Origin: Nocardia abscessus NBRC 100374
GTDB lineage: Bacteria; Actinomycetota; Actinomycetes; Mycobacteriales; Mycobacteriaceae
Length of the DNA stretch: 50,961 bases
Assembly (NCBI RefSeq): GCF_000308455.1
Contig: NZ_BAFP01000042.1
Coordinates: forward strand, 1-50,961
Direction: 5' to 3'
Shown here: positions 27,176 through 34,128 of the stretch, piece after piece
Layout: every line of letters begins with the position of its first letter
Position numbering within the stretch: the first letter of the stretch is position 1
The notes under the pieces: generated by a model
Database searches by the model: none
The model's input: the letters and a program-made list of their open reading frames with translations, nothing else
What the model was told of the DNA's origin: nothing
Program-made: the position numbers and the translations under genes

Positions 27176-27505
27176 GTGGAGACCTCGTTACGCAGTGACG
27201 CGCTGGCTCGCTTCGGGCACGCGCTGTCGGATCCGACCCGCACGCAGATCCTGTTGCACCTGCGTACGGGTTCGGCGTATCCGTCGGATTTGGCCGAGCG
27301 GATCGGGGTGTCGCGCCAGATCCTGTCCAACCATCTGGCGTGCCTGCGCGGGTGCGGGCTGGTGGTCGCGGTGCCCGAGGGCCGACGCAGTCGCTACGAG
27401 CTGGCCGATGCCCGCATCGGGCGAGCGTTGGAGGATCTGCTCGGGTTGGTGCTGGCGGTGGATCCGGCGTGCTGCCCGGCCGCCGATGCAGAGGCGTGCT
27501 GCTGA
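27176..27505 (+). CDS. ArsR/SmtB family metalloregulator
   Basis: 109-aa winged-helix repressor. The DNA-recognition region is AERIGVSRQILSNHLACLRGCGLV, then the wing VAVPEGRRSRYELAD. The C-terminus is rich in cysteine (DPACCPAADAEACC), together with the cysteine of LACLRGC, so thiolate metal sensing like that of CmtR-type Cd/Pb sensors is likely. GTG at 27176 gives METSLRSDAL. Its stop (TGA) overlaps the ATG of the CDF transporter by one base, so the two are co-translated. Self-repression released by a toxic metal is the expected mode. Confidence 0.85.
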   Translation: METSLRSDALARFGHALSDPTRTQILLHLRTGSAYPSDLAERIGVSRQILSNHLACLRGCGLVVAVPEGRRSRYELADARIGRALEDLLGLVLAVDPACCPAADAEACC

Positions 27506-28242
27506 TGGCATCGCTCGGGATGCCCTCGCTGCCGTCGCAGGTGACCGCGGCGAGCGTGGCGCGGCGTGCGGTGCTGTCCCGTCGGATCCGCTGGCTGGTC
27601 GCGGGCACCATCTCGTACAACGTGGTCGAGGCCGTCGTCGCGCTGACCGAAGGCGCGCGCGTGTCCTCGACGGCGTTGATCGGGTTCGGGCTGGATTCGG
27701 TGATCGAGGTGTCCTCCGCCGCGGCAGTCGCGTGGCAGTTCGCCGGCCGCGATCCCGAGGCGCGGGAGAGGGTCGCGCTGCGGATCATCGCGTTCTCGTT
27801 CTTCGCGCTGGCGCTGTATGTCACCGTCGACTCGATCCGCGCTCTGGTAGGTATCGGGGAGGCACGGCATTCGCCGATCGGGATCGGGTTGGCCGCAGCG
27901 AGTTTGGTCATCATGCCGGTGCTGTCGGCGGCGCAGCGCCGCACCGGACGCGAACTCGGATCGGCTTCGGCGGTCGCGGATTCCAAGCAGACCCTGCTGT
28001 GCACGTACTTGTCGGCGGTGCTGCTGGTCGGGTTGCTGCTGAACACTCTGTTCGGATGGTCGTGGGCCGACCCGATCGCCGCCTTGGTGATCGCGGTGAT
28101 CGCGGTGAAGGAAGGCCTGAATGCTTGGCGCGGTGACACCTGCTGCCCGGCGTCCGCCGCCCTGGTCGAGGCCGGTGAGACCAGCCCGGCCGGGCACGAC
28201 TGCGACTGCTGCGAAATCCCCCCTGCCGGAAAGGACTCCTGA
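27505..28242 (+). CDS. Cation efflux (CDF-like) transporter
   Basis: 245-aa membrane protein with about six hydrophobic segments. The early motif GFGLDSVIEVSSAAAVAWQF resembles the metal-binding transmembrane 2 (H/D-x-x-x-D) region of cation diffusion facilitators, and a second aspartate site lies in SADSKQTLLCTYLS-like sequence (ADSKQ). The C-terminus ends in a cysteine/histidine-rich tail (GDTCC, HDCDCCE) suited to metal binding. Paired with the cysteine-rich ArsR sensor, it probably exports Cd, Zn, Co or Pb. TGATG links both its start and its end to neighbouring frames (1-bp overlaps). Confidence 0.8.
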   Translation: MASLGMPSLPSQVTAASVARRAVLSRRIRWLVAGTISYNVVEAVVALTEGARVSSTALIGFGLDSVIEVSSAAAVAWQFAGRDPEARERVALRIIAFSFFALALYVTVDSIRALVGIGEARHSPIGIGLAAASLVIMPVLSAAQRRTGRELGSASAVADSKQTLLCTYLSAVLLVGLLLNTLFGWSWADPIAALVIAVIAVKEGLNAWRGDTCCPASAALVEAGETSPAGHDCDCCEIPPAGKDS

Positions 28243-28313
28243 TGCCCCGTATCTCCGACCCTGCCCGCGCTCGCTACCAAGCAGAGATGCGCGCGGCGAA
28301 AACCGTGCGTTGA
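28242..28313 (+). pseudogene. Truncated third gene of the metal operon (DUF3703-like start)
   Basis: A 23-codon frame begins at ATG 28242, overlapping the CDF stop (TGATG) and preceded by GGAAAGGA. It reads MPRISDPARARYQAEMRAAK and then stops. The beginning resembles DUF3703 proteins, which commonly accompany such ArsR/CDF pairs, but those are about 100-120 aa. The stop lies at the edge of the lower-GC segment, so the gene was probably cut by insertion or deletion. The family assignment is from memory of the pattern and is tentative. Confidence 0.4.
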
Positions 28314-28513
28314 GCACCGAGAAGAAGCCGCCGACGGGGCGCTCATGGGCGAGCGGAAATCGCGTTGGTGTACTGCGGCCCAATCAGGCGGACGGTCGCA
28401 GCATGTAGGGGGTCCGCCAGCAATTTCCCAGGGTCCGAAATAGGTACCGGTCGGCAGTCGACCAGCGAGAAATCCAGGAGCCACCGGCGGGCCAACTGGG
28501 GGCGAGGAAGGTT

Positions 28514-29983
28514 CTATGCGTTCATTTTCGGCACGCCGCCCTTGCGTCCAATCGAGAAGGCGATCCGGTAGACGTCTGGCAGGTCGATCCGACCATCTTT
28601 GCGTCGCCGCATCACGCCAAGATCGGCAAGTTCCCTAATTAGCCGAGGGTAGTTCTCGGGGAAGCGAGGTCCGGTCCGGACTGCCAAGTCGTCGTCAGGC
28701 GAGCTGAGGCGATCCGCTTGGCTTCTTAGGGACTCGGTGAGATCGACGGCATTCCAACGGTCGATAATCAAACTCTCTTCAATCGGGACCTGCTGGCCAC
28801 TGAGCGATTCAATCGCGGTGCGTACCCACGGCATGTCCTCGCGAATTTCTGCCACCCTGGTCTGAGACGCGAACTGCACGCCGCGGCGGATTCCTTCGTG
28901 ATGAATCGCGTACATGTGAGTGGCATACTCGGTGATCGTCTCCTGGGTTGCTTTGGAGAGGGCGCTCAGGAAGCTGCGCGGGCTGACCTGTTCGCCACCG
29001 TCCATGAGGTGGTTCGGTAACCAGGTATAAGTAATGCCTTTTCGGAAGTTGGCACCCATGTACGGGCCTGCCACAGCTTTGAATGCGTCTTTTTGCACCG
29101 CTGAGTCAGCACGCAGAGCGGCTGGCGGAAGATAGCGGCTGTCGGTTGGCTCAGTCCAACCAGAGTGAAGATCCCTGAAGGCGGCGGCCTCACTAGCCGG
29201 GGCGTTCCCCAGCTGATGGAAGAACAAACCGTAGAGGTTTGTTGTGGACCATTTGAGGTCGGCTGCGTTCGAGGTCAGCTTCGACGCGTCGGGGAAGTTC
29301 TGCTGCGCGCTGTCGAACATGTCATGGCGAACAAAGACCTTGAACCTGATGTTTTCAGTCTTGAGGCGCATTTCCAGGGCCAACTGCAAGATGCCGGCCA
29401 CCCAGCGGTCTGCCTTCTGGCGGTTGGAGTGGAGGTGTTCTAAGGCGTCGAAGAGTATGAGTTGCGTCGTATTGCTAGCCTGCGCCTGTCGGTCGGCCTG
29501 CGCAACCCAGTGGTCTCTCTCGCTCGGATTGTCGCGGACCCAGTCGATTCGATTCTTCCATGAGGTAATTTTAAGGAGCTGGGGCTGCCCCAATGCCACG
29601 AGCAGCACCGCGTTCCACAGATCGTATGCATTCGTATCAGCGTCGATGAGCTGGCGTAGTTCCCCTGACCCCGGATAACGCTCCGGTGCCAGGCTCGCTC
29701 CGAAGCCTGCCGCGACCGTCAGGTGGTTGAGTCTCTTGATGTTGTACTCGGTAGCTGCGACCCTGCGCAGATCTTCCCTAAGTAGAGAGCGATACCAGAA
29801 GGTTTTTCCGACACCACGTCCGCCCCGCACTACCGTGGCATCGACGTCGAGAGCGAGACGGTGACTGTCTGGGGTGAATAGACTGGAGATAGATGGCTGA
29901 GCCGTGTCGGCGTCCTGGGCGGGTGGCAGCGCAGCGCTCAGCAGTGCTCGGTAACTCTCGACGCTGAGCTCAGGAGCTGTCAT
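28514..29983 (-). CDS. P-loop ATPase, third gene of HEPN/ParA-like/ATPase operon
   Basis: 489-aa ATPase. Walker A is GGRGVGKT at 54-61, and a Walker B-like LILFDALEHL lies at 175-184. Between them is a region rich in charged helices, and the C-terminus (YPRLIRELADLGVMRRRKDGRIDLP, residues about 440-470) resembles a winged helix. Length and layout fit STAND/KAP-type signalling ATPases. ATG at 29983 overlaps the preceding stop by four bases (ATGA), and AAGGA lies just upstream, so translation is coupled to the ParA-like gene. GC content is clearly lower than in core genes. Function unknown; a role in a defence or conflict module is inferred from the operon. Confidence 0.75.
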   Translation of the reverse strand: MTAPELSVESYRALLSAALPPAQDADTAQPSISSLFTPDSHRLALDVDATVVRGGRGVGKTFWYRSLLREDLRRVAATEYNIKRLNHLTVAAGFGASLAPERYPGSGELRQLIDADTNAYDLWNAVLLVALGQPQLLKITSWKNRIDWVRDNPSERDHWVAQADRQAQASNTTQLILFDALEHLHSNRQKADRWVAGILQLALEMRLKTENIRFKVFVRHDMFDSAQQNFPDASKLTSNAADLKWSTTNLYGLFFHQLGNAPASEAAAFRDLHSGWTEPTDSRYLPPAALRADSAVQKDAFKAVAGPYMGANFRKGITYTWLPNHLMDGGEQVSPRSFLSALSKATQETITEYATHMYAIHHEGIRRGVQFASQTRVAEIREDMPWVRTAIESLSGQQVPIEESLIIDRWNAVDLTESLRSQADRLSSPDDDLAVRTGPRFPENYPRLIRELADLGVMRRRKDGRIDLPDVYRIAFSIGRKGGVPKMNA

Positions 29984-31314
29984 CCTCGTCCTTCGGTGAT
30001 CAAGAGACTGGCGGTGCGTAGGAAAGTACGATACGCGGCCTGCACTAGTTCGAGGTCATCCCATCCAGGTGTGGCTGCTGCGTCCAGGCCTACGAGCTGG
30101 ACCGTAAAGAGTATCGGGATGGGCGAATGCGGTGCGGCGTCGTCCTCAGGGCTCGGGTTGAAGCCCGCCGCGTCGCCGTCCGGCAGATCATCGTAGAGGA
30201 CGGAAAAGCAGGACCAAGCGTTCTCCCGGAATGACTCCAGATAGTCGGCTCGTGTGGTTACGTCGGGCACCATCGAGGCAACCATGCGCAGCTTCTCGCG
30301 TATCGCTTGAGCCTGGCCAGAGGCCTGCCATGCCTGAAACAGGTCGCGATAGCCGGTCCAAGTTTGGCGGTTATCGGAGCCGAAGAGAAGAGCGAGATCA
30401 CACAAACGAGAGACAGTGACGGCCGCGAGGTCATGCAGGCCGGCACGGCTGTCGAGCAGTACGACATCCGGCGTTCTGCTGCGCCGCGCCACTGCATCTT
30501 CGCACGCACGAACGGCACCCTCCAACCGGCTGGCGAAGTCGGCTCCTGGAGCCGCAGTGTAAACGCGGTTCAGCTTATCGATATACGAGTAGTCCATGGT
30601 GTTGGTGCCCCGGCCACGAGCAGGTGCAACCCAAAGTTCGCCGTTGCCGCTTGGGAGTACGTGCGAGGCCCGCGAGACCAGGTCTAGGCCGTCTTCGTTG
30701 CCGAGGGCTGACTCGACTAGGTAGTCGACGAGCCCGTACTGGGGAACTCTGTCCTCGCTGACCAGCATGGGACCCGAACCCGGCGATTCGAGATCCAAGT
30801 CAACGACCAAGACACAGTGGCCCCGACTGACAAGATGTTTGGCCAACATGAACGTAGCTGTCGAACGTCCCACCCCGCCCTTGAATCCATACAACGCAGT
30901 ACGGGATACCTGGGAGTCGGCCCCAAATGAGGGATCTCTCACTCGCGCCCAATCCTCACCCACCACTGTGTTGTCGAGACGGCGGATAGTCCCCTCGCCG
31001 GGCCCCGGTACGACGGTCACTTCGTCTACGGCGCGCGGAGAATCGAGGATTGTCTCGGCCATAAACAGGTCGGAGGCGAGTACAACGGGCTGGTCTGCGG
31101 CATACCGGTTTAGTTCGGTGGACATGCGCCGACGCCACGCGCTGACTTCGTCGGCCGGAACCGAGCTAATCCGATCATCCAGGACGAGCGAGAGCCGACC
31201 GAGAATGTCTCGGACTATAAGCAGGTTGGTGCCCCTCGCTGCTACCTCCCGGGCGAGGGATAGAGCGCGTGGTCCGGCGTCATCGAAGCGGACAGGATGG
31301 GACGAGAAGGTCAC
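29980..31314 (-). CDS. KGGVGR-type ParA/MinD-like ATPase
   Basis: 444-aa protein. Residues 1-135 are a separate N-terminal domain with no recognised family. The deviant Walker A is KGGVGRST at 145-152, carrying the signature lysine but R instead of K at the usual GK position. Walker A' is VDLDLESPG at 171-179. The switch II region reads VVLLDSRAG at 285-292, where ParA has DxPPG. These motifs place it in the KGGVGR variant of the ParA/SIMIBI ATPases. GTG at 31314 overlaps the HEPN-like stop by four bases (GTGA), and GGAG lies 7 nt upstream. It is not a chromosome ParA, since no parB or parS is nearby. Confidence 0.8.
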   Translation of the reverse strand: MTFSSHPVRFDDAGPRALSLAREVAARGTNLLIVRDILGRLSLVLDDRISSVPADEVSAWRRRMSTELNRYAADQPVVLASDLFMAETILDSPRAVDEVTVVPGPGEGTIRRLDNTVVGEDWARVRDPSFGADSQVSRTALYGFKGGVGRSTATFMLAKHLVSRGHCVLVVDLDLESPGSGPMLVSEDRVPQYGLVDYLVESALGNEDGLDLVSRASHVLPSGNGELWVAPARGRGTNTMDYSYIDKLNRVYTAAPGADFASRLEGAVRACEDAVARRSRTPDVVLLDSRAGLHDLAAVTVSRLCDLALLFGSDNRQTWTGYRDLFQAWQASGQAQAIREKLRMVASMVPDVTTRADYLESFRENAWSCFSVLYDDLPDGDAAGFNPSPEDDAAPHSPIPILFTVQLVGLDAAATPGWDDLELVQAAYRTFLRTASLLITEGRG

Positions 31315-31784
31315 GGAATCACTCCGGTATGGACTGCTTGCTGGTGTAAGAGCAAGACCTGAGCCGATGCCGCTCTGCGGGCGTTGACATCGCTCACGAC
31401 AACACCAGTGCCATCGAGGTACCGTTCACCCACATCCCAGGTGTTGAATGGGCCCGAACCCGTTAGTAAAGCGGACAGTCTGCCTCCACTGCGGCCGTGG
31501 ACCTGCAGGATTGCTTCCGACCAAAGGGTCGGAAGGTGGCCAAGTTCTTTTGCCTGGCCATTAGACCCGACTACCCAGGGCTTGTTGCCAGTCTTGCCAT
31601 TGGGTTTTGGGCCCATACTCGCTGCCTTGGACCGCAACAGCATGCTCTTGAGGGCGCACTCAACGGCGAACCCAAAGTGATGGTCGGCGTTTGGCAGTCG
31701 GCCGCCGTCGTGCAGGTAGACAGCGTCGTCGTGATGGCGTCGCGCTGCCGTCGCGAAGTGGACTTCATCGGATGTCTGCGGCAC
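31311..31784 (-). CDS. HEPN-like protein, first gene of the operon
   Basis: 157-aa helical protein starting at GTG 31784 (AGGA seven to ten bases upstream). The segment ADHHFGFAVECALKSML at 33-49 is the classic HEPN second-helix pattern, followed by GHLPTLW at 82-88 and WDVGERY at 116-122. Many HEPN proteins are RNases with an R-x4-6-H motif; I cannot see a clean one here, so it may be a non-catalytic HEPN partner. It is the first gene of a three-gene operon with 4-bp overlaps, followed by the KGGVGR ATPase and the P-loop ATPase. Confidence 0.7.
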   Translation of the reverse strand: MPQTSDEVHFATAARRHHDDAVYLHDGGRLPNADHHFGFAVECALKSMLLRSKAASMGPKPNGKTGNKPWVVGSNGQAKELGHLPTLWSEAILQVHGRSGGRLSALLTGSGPFNTWDVGERYLDGTGVVVSDVNARRAASAQVLLLHQQAVHTGVIP

Positions 31785-32179
31785 GTCGGGATCCTATCTA
31801 CCGGAGCAGCAAACTGCGCCCGTACGCCCGACTGCGAAGACAGATGATCGCCGTCGCGCGGGTCCAGGCGCGCACGCCTCATGAGGTTGCTACGTACTCT
31901 GGCCGCTTCGCGGTGGTGGTCAGACGTTGTGAACCAGCCATTACGGGGCTCGGTCGAGCAATTGGGCAAGCCGACACTATTGGGCCTGAATAAGGTCAGA
32001 ATTGTGGAGGCTGGGCCTGAGGGTTACCGGTGGGGAGGCTCTTCGCGTCTGCCAAGCACATCAAGGCCACCGGCCAGGGCATCGGAGCACCATGCTGACT
32101 GGCTGCCCCATGTCTGCCCCATTATTTGGCGTGGGCAGGAAGAACGGGAGTCGACAGTCCGCCTAGCTGGACTAATCTG
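31785..32179. other. Leader region between the island operon and tRNA-Val
   Basis: About 395 bp with no convincing gene. It should hold the promoter of the HEPN-first operon; I could not identify a good -35/-10 pair. A short direct repeat TGCCCCAT occurs twice near 32102-32120. No integrase fragment was recognised in either strand. Confidence 0.4.
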
Positions 32180-32251
32180 TGGGCGCAGAGGGGATCGAAC
32201 CCCCGACCGCTGGTGTGTAAAACCAGTGCTCTACCGCTGAGCTATACGCCC
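32180..32251 (-). tRNA. tRNA-Val (anticodon UAC)
   Basis: The minus strand reads GGGCGTA-TA-GCTC-AGCGGT-AGAGC, then an anticodon arm with stem CTGGT/ACCAG around loop TTTACAC, giving anticodon UAC for valine. The T arm contains GGTTCGATCCC, and the acceptor stem closes with TGCGCCC plus discriminator A. CCA is not encoded. Length 72 nt. The 3' end faces the lower-GC operon at 28514-31784, the usual side for an integrated element. Confidence 0.92.
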
Positions 32252-32268
32252 GTGCCGTTACCGGCGGC

Positions 32269-32733
32269 TTATGAATCTAGCGCGGCGAGCGCTTTCTCCC
32301 AAGCTGCCTGGTCACGGGGCTCGCCGGGGCCGTTCATCTCGGCGAAGCGGATGTAGCCCTCGCGGTCGACGACGAACGTGCCGCGATTGGGGTAGCCCGA
32401 CTTCTCGTTGAAGACGCCGTAGGCCTGAGCGATCGCGCCGTGCGGCCAGAAATCCGACAGCAGCGGGAAGGTGTAGCCCTGTTCGGCGGCCCAGATCTTG
32501 TGGGTGGGCGGCGGGCCGACCGAGATCGCGATGATCTCCGCGTTGTCGTTCTGGAACTTGGGCAGCTCGTCGCGGACCTTGCACAGCTCACCCTGGCAGA
32601 TCCCGGTGAACGCGAGCGGGTAGAACACGATGAGGACGTTCTTCTTCCCGCGGAAGTCCGACAGGGTCACTTCCTGGTTGTTCTGGTCTTTCAGCGTGAA
32701 ATCCGGCGCGAGAGTGCCAACCTCGAGCGGCAT
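32269..32733 (-). CDS. ahpE: AhpE-type thioredoxin-fold peroxiredoxin
   Basis: 154-aa peroxiredoxin. The peroxidatic cysteine is C46 in PLAFTGICQGEL, a second cysteine is C51, and the downstream blocks (ISVGPPPTHKIWA, FPLLSDFWPHGA, YGVFNE, NRGTFVVDREG) agree closely with M. tuberculosis AhpE (Rv2238c) as remembered. It reduces hydrogen peroxide, organic peroxides and peroxynitrite in the cytoplasm. ATG at 32733 has GGAGG with 7-nt spacing. The order ahpE, DUF3052, lipoprotein, aceE is the same as at Rv2238c-Rv2241. Convergent or adjacent genes give no clear regulation. Confidence 0.9.
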   Translation of the reverse strand: MPLEVGTLAPDFTLKDQNNQEVTLSDFRGKKNVLIVFYPLAFTGICQGELCKVRDELPKFQNDNAEIIAISVGPPPTHKIWAAEQGYTFPLLSDFWPHGAIAQAYGVFNEKSGYPNRGTFVVDREGYIRFAEMNGPGEPRDQAAWEKALAALDS

Positions 32734-32811
32734 AGCGAATCCTCCATCGTGTCGGGTTTCCACCGGGCGGCCCTCCGAGACCAACCCTGGTGGAAACCAT
32801 AGCGCGGTGGC

Positions 32812-33234
32812 TCAGCGCTGCTTCGAGGGCGCCTTGGGCTGAACCAGCCTGCTACCCGTCCACGAGCCGAGACTGATCGCCGAGGTCTGAGTCAGACCGG
32901 CGGTCGGTGCGGATTCTGCGATTTCGCTCGGCTCGACATGGCCGGGCTGTCCGGTCTTGGGGGTGAGCACCCAGACGAAACCGTCGTCGGCCAGCGGGCC
33001 GATCGCGTCCATCAGTGCGTCCACCAGGTCACCGTCGCCGTCGCGCCACCACAGCAGCACAACGTCGATCACCTCGTCGGAGTCCTCGTCGACGAGTTCG
33101 CCGCCGACCGCGTCTTCGACGTCGGCCCTCAGTTCGTCGTCGACGTCTTCGTCCCAGCCCAATTCCTGGACAACCAAGCCGTGTGTAATGCCAAGCTTCT
33201 GAGCGTAGTTCTGCGCGTCCGCCGCGGCGACCAC
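32812..33234 (-). CDS. DUF3052 protein (Rv2239c-like)
   Basis: 140-aa acidic protein starting MVAAADAQNYAQKLGI, the typical DUF3052 opening. Aspartate/glutamate-rich central part (LVDEDSDEVIDVVLLWWRDGDGD) and VWVLTPKTGQPGHVEPSEIAE follow. Function unknown. GAGGAGG on the coding strand, 8 nt before GTG 33234, fixes the start over the ATG at 33282. It lies between ahpE and the lipoprotein, as in mycobacteria. Confidence 0.88.
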   Translation of the reverse strand: MVAAADAQNYAQKLGITHGLVVQELGWDEDVDDELRADVEDAVGGELVDEDSDEVIDVVLLWWRDGDGDLVDALMDAIGPLADDGFVWVLTPKTGQPGHVEPSEIAESAPTAGLTQTSAISLGSWTGSRLVQPKAPSKQR

Positions 33235-33360
33235 GGTGGTGTCCTCCTCAACTCCCGACAGTAGGTAGTTGCAAGCGAACATGGTTATGGGCTTCAGCGC
33301 AAGCCGATCCGGCGAAATAGCTACGGAATGTCGCGTTGCGATGGTGTGTCAAGGGCTTTC

Positions 33361-33918
33361 TCAGCGTTTCGGACACGAGTCGCGCACGACGTTGCGCGCG
33401 TCGTTGACCCGCCTGCTGGCGTCGTTGAGCGCCGCGACCGGGGCGGTGTAGGTCATCGTGCGCGTCTCGGCGGCGAGTGCGCGGGCCGCGGTCACGTACT
33501 CTGTGAGCTTGGCCGCCAGGTCCGCGGGTAGCGCGTCCTTGGCGGAGTTCACGCCGCTCTCCACCTTGTTCGCGGCGTCCTCGAGGGTCTGCGCCGCCGA
33601 GTCGCGCTTGGCGACGTAGTCGGGCGCGTTCGAATCGTGCGCGTCGACGAACTCGTTGTACCTGCTGACGCCCGCACCGGTGGTGCCGGGAAACTGGCCG
33701 CAGTTGTCGGCGATGGCCTTGGCCTCGGCCGCCGCGCGCCGGGAGGAGGTCGCGGCCGCCGACGAGGACGCCGCCTCGGTCTTGTACGCCGCCAGATCGC
33801 TCGCGTTCGGACCGGCCACGCCGTCAACCCGGTTGGCACATCCCGCGACGACCAATCCGATGGCGACGGCTCCGGTGGCGCACACCATTCCGAACCCCCG
33901 TGGGTTCAGCAGCTTCAT
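33361..33918 (-). CDS. Small secreted lipoprotein (Rv2240c-like)
   Basis: 185-aa protein. Residues 1-27 form a signal peptide ending in the lipobox VVAGC, so the mature protein is a cell-envelope lipoprotein. The rest is alanine/serine-rich with helical heptad-like spacing and a cysteine pair (DNCGQFP, DSCPKR) that could be disulfide-bonded. Position matches Rv2240c, a protein of unknown role upstream of aceE. ATG at 33918. Confidence 0.8.
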   Translation of the reverse strand: MKLLNPRGFGMVCATGAVAIGLVVAGCANRVDGVAGPNASDLAAYKTEAASSSAAATSSRRAAAEAKAIADNCGQFPGTTGAGVSRYNEFVDAHDSNAPDYVAKRDSAAQTLEDAANKVESGVNSAKDALPADLAAKLTEYVTAARALAAETRTMTYTAPVAALNDASRRVNDARNVVRDSCPKR

Positions 33919-34128
33919 CGTCCTCCAGCTCCTCAGGGCTGCCACGCTCGACTCACCTTGCCTGTCGAACGGTACTGGATTTACGGCTGACATGATGATT
34001 TGGGACGCGTCATCGGCAAGGATGGATGGTGCGCCCGAACCTTTCGTAAACGGGCGGTCCGCCAACCAGCGAAACCGCCCGGGGATACCGACGCCATCAG
34101 CATGTCCACCCCTGTACGAGGAGCAGAT

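Noticed and set aside
28514..31314. Chromosome or plasmid partition (ParA/ParB) interpretation
   Set aside because: No parB-like gene or repeated parS sites nearby, and the Walker motif is KGGVGR, with a DSRAG switch instead of DxPPG.
28300..32180. Search for an att-site duplicate of the tRNA-Val 3' end
   Set aside because: No convincing copy found by eye; a computed alignment would be needed to exclude a degenerate one.
31881..32240. 119-aa plus-strand frame across the tRNA-Val gene
   Set aside because: The C-terminal sequence is simply the antisense of the tRNA; there is no start signal.
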